Of a DNA stretch of 64,000 nucleotides, positions 40,717 through 48,337 are shown one piece after another. The stretch spans positions 86,006-150,005 of the forward strand of contig JAHZGC010000008.1 in assembly GCA_019421015.1 (NCBI GenBank), read 5' to 3'. Within the stretch, counting starts at the first letter, position 1. Each line of letters begins with the position of its first letter. The DNA is from Coriobacteriaceae bacterium (GTDB taxonomy: Bacteria > Actinomycetota > Coriobacteriia > Coriobacteriales > UMGS124). A program made the position numbers and the translations under genes. The notes below the pieces were generated by a model. That model searched no databases. It saw nothing but the letters and a program-made list of their open reading frames with translations, and had not been told where the DNA came from.

Positions 40717-42309
40717 TTACTTGCCCAGGTACTTGGCCGCCTCCATGGCGATGATGCGGCCGGAGTTGTTGGCCCAGGAGGCCTGCGAGCCGGGGGCGAG
40801 GCTCACGTCGTAGGAGTCGCCGTAGAGGCAGCCGGCGTCGGAGCCGCCCGCGTACAGGCCGGCGATGACCTCGTGCCCGGGGTTCTCGACCTCGCAGTTG
40901 TGGTTGATCATGATGCCGCCGCAGGTGGTGTAGTAGCCGTCGCCGATCTGGCCGATGTAGAACGGCGGCTCCATCTTGCGCAGGTGCTCGGCCGCCTTGC
41001 CGAAGTCGGGGTCCACGCCGTCTGCGCAGTACTGGTTGTACTGGTCGATGCATGCCTGGAGCGCCTCGGCGTCAAGGCCTTCGGCCTCGGCCATCTCGGC
41101 CACGGTCTCGCACTTGAAGACGTTGCCGTCGGCCACGAGGTCCTCGATCTGCTCGCGCACGCCCACCATGGGGTTGCCGGGCGAGGTGAAGGAGAAGACC
41201 ATGCCGTAGGGGCCCTCCTCCTCCCAGGTGGTCAGGTCGTTCTCGGTGAAGATGGTGAAGGTCTTGTCCTGGTTGCGCTGGGCGAGGCCGACGCCGGCAA
41301 AGTCGCTGATCCAGCGGTCCTCGTTGATCCAGCGCTCGCAGTTGCCGTTGATCCACAGCGTGGGCTGCACCGAGGCGCAGTAGTCCATGTGGGTCCACAC
41401 GGCGCCCTTCATGCAGGGGCCGCACCACATGACGGTGCCCAGGCCCTCGGCCATGTAGGCGCCGGCGTCGCGGGCCATCTTGATGCCGTCGGCGTCGTTG
41501 CCGGGCACGCCCTGCGGCAGGATGAGCTCGTTGCGGGTCTCGGAGACGGCGTACAGGAAGTCCTTGTTCTGGGGGTAGCCGCCGGTGGCGATGGCCACGC
41601 AGGGGGCGTTGACCTTGACCACGGTGCCGTCGGCGCGCTGGGCCAGGACACCCTTGGTCACGCCGTCCTCCACGAGGATCTTCTTGACGGGGCACTCGAG
41701 CTCGATCTGCACGCCCAGGTTCTCAGCGGCGGCGCGCATGGAGTCCTGGAAGGTAGCGCCCGGGCCCTTCTCGAGGTCGCGCTCGTACACGTGCCAGCAC
41801 TTCTCGCCGTCACCGATGGCGATGGCGCCCTGGAAGCCCACGCCCAGGTCCTCGAGCCACTGCACGGTCTCGGCGGTCTGGTTAAAGAAGCGCTGGTAGA
41901 GCTTGTGGTTGGGGATGAAGTGGTGGTAGACCATGGTGTTGGTGATGGCCTCGGGCACGGTCAGCGTGCAGCCGCTCTCCTCGGTGTAGGGGGTGCCCAG
42001 GGCAAAGAGGCCCTCGGTGCCGATGAAGGAGCCGCCGGTGACCTCGCGCTTCTCGAGCACGATGGGCGTGAGGCCCGACTGCACGGCCTGGCAGGCGCAG
42101 GCCATGCCGGTGCCGCCGGCACCGATGATGGCGATGTCGCACTCGAGCTCCTCGGTGGGCTCGCCGACCTCCTCGAGGTCCCAGACGCTGCTGGACTCAG
42201 AGATGACCTTGGCCTCGGCGGCGCTCGGAGCAGCGGCGGCGATAGCGGCGACGCCGGCGGTCGCGGCAGCGGCGGTGACGAAGGAGCGACGAGAGACGGT
42301 GGTGGACAT
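40717..42309 (-). CDS. Tat-exported FAD-dependent oxidoreductase, fumarate reductase-like (530 aa)
   Basis: The Tat signal SRRSFVTAAAATAGVAA precedes the FAD-binding CDIAIIGAGGTGMACACQAVQSG (about residues 54-76). A substrate-domain segment and the C-terminal GLYAGGSDAGCLYGDSYDV complete the FAD_binding_2 fold, ending GRIIAMEAAKYL. The start at 42309 has GAAAGGGGAACC upstream, the same leader as the gene at 23893. It is divergent from a LysR regulator with a T-N11-A site between them. It is probably a respiratory-type reductase of an unsaturated or hydroxylated small molecule; the specific substrate cannot be read. Confidence 0.88.
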   Translation of the reverse strand: MSTTVSRRSFVTAAAATAGVAAIAAAAPSAAEAKVISESSSVWDLEEVGEPTEELECDIAIIGAGGTGMACACQAVQSGLTPIVLEKREVTGGSFIGTEGLFALGTPYTEESGCTLTVPEAITNTMVYHHFIPNHKLYQRFFNQTAETVQWLEDLGVGFQGAIAIGDGEKCWHVYERDLEKGPGATFQDSMRAAAENLGVQIELECPVKKILVEDGVTKGVLAQRADGTVVKVNAPCVAIATGGYPQNKDFLYAVSETRNELILPQGVPGNDADGIKMARDAGAYMAEGLGTVMWCGPCMKGAVWTHMDYCASVQPTLWINGNCERWINEDRWISDFAGVGLAQRNQDKTFTIFTENDLTTWEEEGPYGMVFSFTSPGNPMVGVREQIEDLVADGNVFKCETVAEMAEAEGLDAEALQACIDQYNQYCADGVDPDFGKAAEHLRKMEPPFYIGQIGDGYYTTCGGIMINHNCEVENPGHEVIAGLYAGGSDAGCLYGDSYDVSLAPGSQASWANNSGRIIAMEAAKYLGK

Positions 42310-42421
42310 GGCGGTTCCCCTTTCTGATCGGTGGGAGTGCTTCCTAGGTCGGCCTCCCCGGTCGGCCCGGTTGACGCCGCCTATGATGCCCGGCTCGCCA
42401 CGGGGCCGCAATAGATTTTGC

Positions 42422-42481
42422 TGTAACGGAGATTCACAGCTTGTAACCGCTTGTTTCACCAGGTGGGGAGCGCGCTATAAT
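42422..42481. promoter_or_regulatory. LysR box and lysR promoter
   Basis: TGTAACGGAGATTCACA (42422-42438) is a TGT-N11-ACA inverted repeat, the canonical LysR-type site, and TGTAACC recurs at 42442. Downstream toward lysR, TTGTTT (42451-42456) and TATAAT (42476-42481) make a promoter with a 19-bp spacer. The site lies between the divergent lysR-like and flavoprotein genes. Confidence 0.65.
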
Positions 42482-42559
42482 GCGCGCGACTCGTGGCCCG
42501 CGACCCGGACGGAAATCCGCGCTGGGCTGCGATGACTTCAAGGGCAGGGGGATCATGTC

Positions 42560-43462
42560 ATGAACAGCGAGCAGTTGCGCTACTTCGAGCTGGCCTACCA
42601 GGAACGCAACTTCTCGGCGGCGGCGCGGCGGGTGCCGGTTTCGCCCCAGGGACTAGCCAAGGCCATCCATGCGCTGGAGAAGGAGCTCGACGTGACCCTC
42701 TTTGAGGTCGACGAGCTCACCGGGCTTCCTGTACCCACCGAGTACGCCGAGGAGCTCACCGAGTTCGCGGCGGTCTACCAGACCAATATGCGCTTGCTCA
42801 AGGAGTCGTTCGACCGCATCCGCGGCAAGCGCAGGGCTCTCGTGCGCTTGGGCTGCTCCCTGGGTGTCATGGGTGTGTTCGGCCCCCGGTTCCTCGACGG
42901 GTTTGCGGCCATGCACCCCGACATCGAGGTCCAGTTCCGCGAGGCCAACGACCGCCAGGTCGACGCCGACCTCCGCGCCGGAGACTGCGACCTCGCCATG
43001 GTGGTGGGACCCTACCAGGGTGGGGTCACGGTGCGGCAGCTCTATCGCTGCCCGGTGTACTACTGGGTGCGCACCGACGACCCCCTCGCCCAAAAGGAAA
43101 GCCTTACCATCGGGGACTTTGAGGGGCGCAGCGTGGCGATTCCCGGCGCGGGGTTCAAGTGCTACGACACGCTCATGCGCCTGGCGTCCGAAAACAACGT
43201 GACTCTGGGGACCGTGTTCCAGATGAGCGAGATATTCCAGCTCTATGAGTTCGCCGCCAGCGGGCAGGGACTGGGCTTTACCGTGCGCCACCTCATAGAC
43301 CTGCCCGTCTTTGTGCGCGATGCGTCGGTGGTGGCTATTCCTCTCGAGGGGGTGGCGTGGACCTTTGGCATCGAGCGCCTCGACGCCCATGCCCTAGGCG
43401 ACGCCGAGCAGGCACTTTGGAACTGGTGCGAGCAAGCGGCTCGCGAGCTGCCGGGGGATTAG
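42560..43462 (+). CDS. LysR-family transcriptional regulator (300 aa)
   Basis: The N-terminal helix-turn-helix (QLRYFELAYQERNFSAAARRV, then SPQGLAKAIHALEKEL) precedes the periplasmic-binding-type effector domain (LVRLGCSLGVMGVFGP, then LAMVVGPYQGG). The ATG has AGGGGG upstream. It is divergent from the Tat flavoprotein gene and probably activates it when the flavoprotein's substrate is present. Its stop TAG begins repeat R8. Confidence 0.9.
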   Translation: MNSEQLRYFELAYQERNFSAAARRVPVSPQGLAKAIHALEKELDVTLFEVDELTGLPVPTEYAEELTEFAAVYQTNMRLLKESFDRIRGKRRALVRLGCSLGVMGVFGPRFLDGFAAMHPDIEVQFREANDRQVDADLRAGDCDLAMVVGPYQGGVTVRQLYRCPVYYWVRTDDPLAQKESLTIGDFEGRSVAIPGAGFKCYDTLMRLASENNVTLGTVFQMSEIFQLYEFAASGQGLGFTVRHLIDLPVFVRDASVVAIPLEGVAWTFGIERLDAHALGDAEQALWNWCEQAARELPGD

Positions 43463-43563
43463 GACAATACTCAAAGCCGCCCCACGGTGTTTCCGCCCGG
43501 TCGTATGTGCCTAGGCGCGCATTCCCGTGCATCTTGTGGCGGCGATTTTGTGTTCTGCTGTGG
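43460..43563 (-). repeat. Palindromic repeat, copy R8 (arm class B, decayed)
   Basis: Starts at the TAG stop of the LysR gene. The outline of class B is visible (ATACTCAAA..GCC near the left, GGCGGCGATTTTGTGTTCTG at the right, TATGTGCCTAGGCGCGCA in the core), but the pairing has many mismatches. Probably an old copy. Confidence 0.6.
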
Positions 43564-43701
43564 GGTATTTGGCTGCCGTGGAGGGGAGGGACGCGCGGAC
43601 ATGCGCTATACTCCATCACACTAAAGCGCCTTCGCTGCATCGCCTCGCGCTGTCGCGATGCACCGGCACCGTCTACCGTCTCTCGCTCGAGGAGCTCCAA
43701 C

Positions 43702-44019
43702 GTGCCTGATTCCGACCCCCGTACCTCTGAGTCCCTCGCCCTGCTCTTGCGCGCATTGGTCTCCCTCGACGACCCCACCGCGGCTCTGGCGCTGCTCCAG
43801 GACCTGTGCACCCCCCGCGAGCTCGAAGACCTCTCTCAGCGGCTCGAGGTGGCCCGCATGCTCGATGCCGGCGTCAGTTACGCCCGCATCCAGGCGGCCA
43901 CCGGTGCCTCCGCCACCACGGTGGCCCGCGTGGCCCGCTGCCTCAAGTACGGCACCGGCGGCTATCGCCGCGTGCTCGATGTGCTGCCCCCCTATGGGGC
44001 GGAGGACCCTGTGGCGTAA
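43702..44019 (+). CDS. TrpR-related protein of the YerC/YecD family (105 aa)
   Basis: A small all-helical protein with a TrpR-like helix-turn-helix: DLCTPRELEDLSQRLEVARML, then SYARIQAATGASATTVARVARCL. This is the pattern of YerC/YecD proteins, DNA-binding relatives of the tryptophan repressor whose regulons are mostly undescribed. The start is GTG with GAGGAG upstream; a longer open frame from 43357 overlaps the LysR gene and lacks support. Confidence 0.85.
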   Translation: MPDSDPRTSESLALLLRALVSLDDPTAALALLQDLCTPRELEDLSQRLEVARMLDAGVSYARIQAATGASATTVARVARCLKYGTGGYRRVLDVLPPYGAEDPVA

Positions 44020-44102
44020 GGTGGCCATCTCCGGGGCACGCCGTCGCGCGGAATGGGTCGACAAAATATCAGTTATAAAAATTAAAATGTGAAAACATCG
44101 GC

Positions 44103-44243
44103 AAATGCACGATGTGGTTTTAACAAATGATATACATGGTGAAACCGTTCACATCGATCCAGGCATTTTGGTGCATTTCTCCACGACTCGCCAATCAAAA
44201 CCAGAAGCAACCCCTGCATATGGCTTAGTTTCTACTTTTGATG
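44103..44243. repeat. AT-rich intergenic element, copy 2 of 2
   Basis: Shares CAAATGATATACATGG (44124-44139), ATCCAGGC and CTTTTGATG (44235-44243) with the element at 23040-23180; the first and last blocks are 111 bp apart in both. Flanks are unrelated. Function unknown. Confidence 0.7.
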
Positions 44244-44300
44244 TCTATCCGCACCCGTTGCTGATCCTCACCCGTTGTCTATCCGCACCCGTTATTGATT
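44244..44300 (+). repeat. Two 23-bp direct repeats with 34-bp period
   Basis: TCTATCCGCACCCGTT begins units at 44244 and 44278; each continues with a TGAT-containing end, and CACCCGTTG lies between them. Abuts the AT-rich element. Confidence 0.6.
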
Positions 44301-44341
44301 CCTGCCAACCTCCACCCAACTCCCATAGACGCGAAAATTGC

Positions 44342-44370
44342 GTGCCGCCCGGTGGACGGGCGGCACTTTT
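44342..44370 (+). terminator. Rho-independent terminator upstream of dnaE
   Basis: A perfect 10-bp stem GTGCCGCCCG/CGGGCGGCAC, 5-base loop, then TTTT. The nearest upstream gene ends 322 bp earlier, so it may end a long 3' UTR or a small transcript from the AT-rich element. Confidence 0.75.
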
Positions 44371-44528
44371 CGGAGCTTCTCCCTATCATCTTGAGGCTGC
44401 CCGTGCTATGTTGTATGCCCAACGATAAACGAACACGCGTACGTTAACGAGAGGTCCTCGTACCCGACCCGCATGTCACGGCACAACGACGCACAGCAAG
44501 GGGCACCCTGTCCCGGAGGAGATCTCAC

Positions 44529-47500
44529 ATGGCCTTTGTCCACCTGCACAACCACACGGAATACTCGCTGCTCGACGGTATTACGCGCCTCAAAGATATG
44601 GCCAAGCGCGCCTGGGAGCTCGGCATGCCGGCCTGCGCCATCTCCGACCACGGCTACATGTACGGCTGCGCCCAGTGGTACCTCGACGCACAGGTCGCCG
44701 GCAGCCCGGACGGGCGCAAGGGTCCCGAGTACGGCATCAAGCCCATCCTCGGCTGCGAGGTCTACTTCACCCCCGACGCAACCCTTGCGCGCGACCGCAA
44801 GCCGGAGCTCTACCACATGCTGCTGCTGGCCAAAGACAACGAGGGCTACGTCAACCTTATGAACATCGTCTCGCAGGCGGCCACGCGCGGCTTCTACTAC
44901 AAGCCCCGCGTGACCATCGACATGCTGCGCGACCACCACAACGGCATCATCGCCACCTCCGCCTGCATCGCGGGCATCATCCCGCAGTGCCTCGACCGCG
45001 GCGACCGCAAGACGGCGATCGAGTGGGCCCAGACCTTCGGCAGCATCTTTGGCCACGACGACTTCTACATCGAGCTGCAGAACCAGGGCATCGCTGCCGA
45101 CTCGGGCATGACCCAGATGGAGCTCAACGGCCACCTCGACTCCCTGGCCAAGGAGCTCGGCCTCAAGACCGTCGCCACCAACGACTTCCACTACCTCCTG
45201 CAAGAAGACGCCCCCACCCAGGACGCCATGATGTGCGTCGGCATGAACAAGCAGATCGACGACCCCAACCGCATGCGGTTCAAGAACGACCAGTTCTACA
45301 TGAAGACCGAGGAGGAGATGCGCGCGGCCCTGGGCATCTACCAGGAGGCCTGCGACAACACGGTCGAGATCGCCATGAAGTGCGGCGCCCGCCCCGACAA
45401 CGTGCTCGACGAGAAGACCGGCGTCTACCTCGACTTTGACCAGATCATCCTGCCGCGCTACCCCGGCCTTGACGAGGGAGAGACCCACGAGAGCCAGTTC
45501 CGCCGCGACGCCGAGGCGGGCCTGCGCCGCCACTACGGCGAGGACTACAAGACCGCCCGCCCCGACGTGGTGGAGCGCTTCGAGTACGAGTACAAGATCA
45601 TCTGCGACAAGGGCTTTGCCGCCTACTTCCTCATCGTGGCCGACTACGTGAAGTGGGCCAAGGAGAACGGCATCGGCGTGGGGCCCGGCCGTGGCTCGGC
45701 CGCCGGCGCCATCGTGGCCTACGCCATGGACATCACCGCCTTCGACCCCCTCGAGAACGGCCTCATGTTCGAGCGATTCCTGTCGCCCGAGCGTACCGAG
45801 ATGCCCGATATCGATATGGACTTCGACGATGAGCGTCGCCTCGAGGTGGTCGACTACGTGCGCCGCCGCTACGGCGCCGACCACGTCACGCACGTCATCA
45901 CCTACTCGGTGCTCAAGGCCAAGGCCGCGGTAAAGGACGCCACCCGTGTGCTGGGCTACCCCGTGGGCTTTGCCGACCGCCTCTCCAAGATGATCAGTGC
46001 GGCCCCCGACACTACCCTGGCCGCCACCATGGGCGAGGACGAGAAGCACGCCGACTACTTCTCCCCCGATTTCGTCAAGGCCTACAAGGAGGACCCCGAC
46101 GCGCACCGCGTCATCGACCTGGCCCGCTCCTTCGAGGGCCTCACCCGCGGCGAGGGCGTCCACGCCTGCGCCGTTCTCATCTGCCGCGACCCCGTGAACG
46201 AGCACGTGCCCACCAAGCTCGACACCAAGGGCGGCGTCGAGATCACCCAGTACGAAGGCCACATGGTGGCCGACATGGGCCTGCTCAAGATGGACTTCCT
46301 GGGCCTGCGAACGCTCACGGTCATCAGCCGCGCCAAGGCGAACATCAAGCTCACTACCGGCATCGACATCGACGTCGACGCGATTCCCTTCGACGACCCC
46401 AAGATCTTCGAGCTCATGGGCTCGGGCCACACGGCGGGCGTGTTCCAGGTCGAGTCCGGCGGCATGACCGCCACGATCAAGAACATGAAGCCCCGCGAGT
46501 ACAAGCACGTCGTGGCACTCATCGCCCTCTACCGCCCCGGCCCCCTGGGCGCCGGCATGGTCGACAGCTACGTCAACCGCATGAACGGCAGGGAGGAGGC
46601 CGTCTCCTACGACGACCGCCTGGACGACATCCTGGGCGAGACCTACGGCACGATGGTCTACCAGGAACAGGTTATGCAGATCTCGATGAAGATGAGCGGC
46701 TTCTCGGCCGGCGAGTCCGACTCCCGCATCCGCAAGCCCGTGGCCAAGAAGAAGATCAAGCTGCTCACGAGCACCATCTTCAAGTGGGAGGACGGCAAGG
46801 AGGAGACCACCTACGACCACTGGATGAACGGCGCGGTGGCCAACGGCTACAAGAAGGAGATCGCCCAGAAGATCTGGGACGACGTTCTTGAGTTCGCCTC
46901 CTACGCCTTCAACAAGTCCCACTCCGCCGGCTACGCCATCCTCGTCATGCAGACCGCATGGCTCAAGGCCCATTACCCGCGCGAGTACATGGCCGCCGTG
47001 CTCACCTCCTACATGGGCAAGACCGAGAAGATCGTGCACTACATCTCGGCCTGCCGCTACGACGGCATCGCCGTGCTCGCCCCCGACATCAACGAGTCGG
47101 GCAACGAGTTCACCCCGGTTCCCGAGGGCATCCGCTTCGGCTTCGCCGGCATCAAGGGCGTGGGCGAGGGCGTGGCCGACGACATCGTCGCCGAGCGCCA
47201 GAAGAACGGCCTGTTCAAGGATATCTTCGACTTCGCAGAGCGCGTCGACACCTCCAAGGCCAACCGCAAGGTGGTCGAGTCCCTGATCAAGGCCGGCGCC
47301 TTTGACTCCACGGGCTACACGCGCAAGCAGATGTGTTGGCTCATCGCCAAGGAGAACCCCGAGAACATCCTCGACGCCGCGGCCCGCAAGCAGAAGAACG
47401 CGGCGAGCGGCCAGCTCTCGATGTTCGACCTCTTCGAGGACGAGGAGGACGTCGGCTCGGTGAACGCCCACATAGAGCCCGACGGTGTGGAGTGGGAGGA

Positions 47501-48197
47501 TCGCGTCAAGCTCAAGGAGGAGAAGGATGTCCTGGGCATCTACGTCACCGACCACCCCCTGCGGCCCTTCGAGTACTCGCTGTCGCAGGTGCGCGACTAC
47601 AACCTCGCCGAGATCGAGGAGGTGGTCGACGAGGCGGCGGGCATCTTCAAGGTTCCCGAGAAAAAGGTCTTCAGCTGGGCGGGTATGGTGGGCGGCGTCC
47701 AGAAAAAGGTCACCAAGAACGGCGACCAGATGGCCATCTTTACCCTGGCCGACATGGAGGGGGAGATAACCTGCGTGTGCTTTCCCAAGGTGTTCGCCAA
47801 GAAGGGGCACCTCCTCTACGGCGAGACCGACCCTATGACCGGCGAGCCGTTGGGCGACGTGTTCCTCAAGGTGCGCGCGAACCTCGAGCGCAGCGACCGC
47901 GGGGCCCAGCTCATGGTCATGGACCTCGAGGCCCTCGTGCTCGACGCCCACGCCAACCGGCCCAAGACCCTCGAGGTGCGCATGATGGGTTCCCTGCTGA
48001 GCCAGAGCCTCATCGCCCAGCTTTCCCGCGCGTTCAACGCCTATCCCGGCAACGACAACGTCGACCTGCTCATCGAGGAGGCCTCGGGGCGTACCATGCG
48101 CGCGGAGATACCCATCCACGTCAACGCCCGCAACGTGGGCCTTATGGTGGAGGTCAACGACATCTTGCGCGGGGAGGGCACGGTGGCCGTGGCGTAG
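44529..48197 (+). CDS. dnaE: DNA polymerase III alpha subunit, DnaE type (1222 aa)
   Basis: The N-terminal PHP domain (HLHNHTEYSLLDG) is followed by the C-family polymerase core with catalytic acidic residues in PDIDMDFDDERR (about 421-432) and GPGRGSAAG, then a helix-hairpin-helix (FAGIKGVGEGVADDI) and an OB-fold near residue 1040 (FSWAGMVGGVQKKVTKNGDQMAIF). It is the replicative polymerase. The ATG has CGGAGGAG upstream. A hairpin follows the gene and separates it from the his operon. Confidence 0.96.
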   Translation: MAFVHLHNHTEYSLLDGITRLKDMAKRAWELGMPACAISDHGYMYGCAQWYLDAQVAGSPDGRKGPEYGIKPILGCEVYFTPDATLARDRKPELYHMLLLAKDNEGYVNLMNIVSQAATRGFYYKPRVTIDMLRDHHNGIIATSACIAGIIPQCLDRGDRKTAIEWAQTFGSIFGHDDFYIELQNQGIAADSGMTQMELNGHLDSLAKELGLKTVATNDFHYLLQEDAPTQDAMMCVGMNKQIDDPNRMRFKNDQFYMKTEEEMRAALGIYQEACDNTVEIAMKCGARPDNVLDEKTGVYLDFDQIILPRYPGLDEGETHESQFRRDAEAGLRRHYGEDYKTARPDVVERFEYEYKIICDKGFAAYFLIVADYVKWAKENGIGVGPGRGSAAGAIVAYAMDITAFDPLENGLMFERFLSPERTEMPDIDMDFDDERRLEVVDYVRRRYGADHVTHVITYSVLKAKAAVKDATRVLGYPVGFADRLSKMISAAPDTTLAATMGEDEKHADYFSPDFVKAYKEDPDAHRVIDLARSFEGLTRGEGVHACAVLICRDPVNEHVPTKLDTKGGVEITQYEGHMVADMGLLKMDFLGLRTLTVISRAKANIKLTTGIDIDVDAIPFDDPKIFELMGSGHTAGVFQVESGGMTATIKNMKPREYKHVVALIALYRPGPLGAGMVDSYVNRMNGREEAVSYDDRLDDILGETYGTMVYQEQVMQISMKMSGFSAGESDSRIRKPVAKKKIKLLTSTIFKWEDGKEETTYDHWMNGAVANGYKKEIAQKIWDDVLEFASYAFNKSHSAGYAILVMQTAWLKAHYPREYMAAVLTSYMGKTEKIVHYISACRYDGIAVLAPDINESGNEFTPVPEGIRFGFAGIKGVGEGVADDIVAERQKNGLFKDIFDFAERVDTSKANRKVVESLIKAGAFDSTGYTRKQMCWLIAKENPENILDAAARKQKNAASGQLSMFDLFEDEEDVGSVNAHIEPDGVEWEDRVKLKEEKDVLGIYVTDHPLRPFEYSLSQVRDYNLAEIEEVVDEAAGIFKVPEKKVFSWAGMVGGVQKKVTKNGDQMAIFTLADMEGEITCVCFPKVFAKKGHLLYGETDPMTGEPLGDVFLKVRANLERSDRGAQLMVMDLEALVLDAHANRPKTLEVRMMGSLLSQSLIAQLSRAFNAYPGNDNVDLLIEEASGRTMRAEIPIHVNARNVGLMVEVNDILRGEGTVAVA

Positions 48198-48247
48198 GCC
48201 GTCCGTTCGTTTGGAGGCTTTGCGCACTTTGTCCGTAATAGGTGCCA

Positions 48248-48294
48248 GGAGGTACTTTATCACTCTACTGTGCTAAAGTACCTCCCATTGTTTT
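48248..48294 (+). terminator. Hairpin between dnaE and the his operon
   Basis: A perfect 12-bp stem GGAGGTACTTTA (48248-48259) with TAAAGTACCTCC (48274-48285), 14-base loop, then CATTGTTTT. Probably the dnaE terminator. No His-rich leader peptide or T-box was seen that would make it a his attenuator. Confidence 0.7.
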
Positions 48295-48337
48295 CGCTCC
48301 AAACGTTCTACCGTACGTCTAGTGCAAGGAGAGCATT

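Larger units (their letters stand above)
44020..44528. other. 509-bp AT-richer intergenic region before dnaE
   Basis: The largest gene-free stretch in the window. It holds copy 2 of the AT-rich element (44103-44243), two direct repeats (44244-44300) and a strong terminator-like hairpin (44342-44370) with no gene just upstream. A 107-codon plus-strand frame (44105-44428) runs through it but has neither a ribosome site nor protein-like composition. Confidence 0.6.

Noticed and set aside
43357..43701. Upstream extension of the YerC-like gene
   Set aside because: Overlaps the LysR gene end and repeat R8; the conserved domain starts after the GTG at 43702, which has a good ribosome site.
44105..44428. 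107-codon plus-strand open frame before dnaE
   Set aside because: Runs through the AT-rich element, direct repeats and a terminator; no ribosome site and no conserved protein signal.
44406..48263. 1285-codon minus-strand open frame opposite dnaE
   Set aside because: It is the antisense shadow of dnaE in GC-rich DNA: composition is Val/Gly/His/Leu-rich with no domain, and dnaE is complete on the plus strand.
48198..48337. Histidine T-box or His-codon leader peptide before the his operon
   Set aside because: No T-box motif and no short frame rich in His codons; only a terminator-like hairpin is present.
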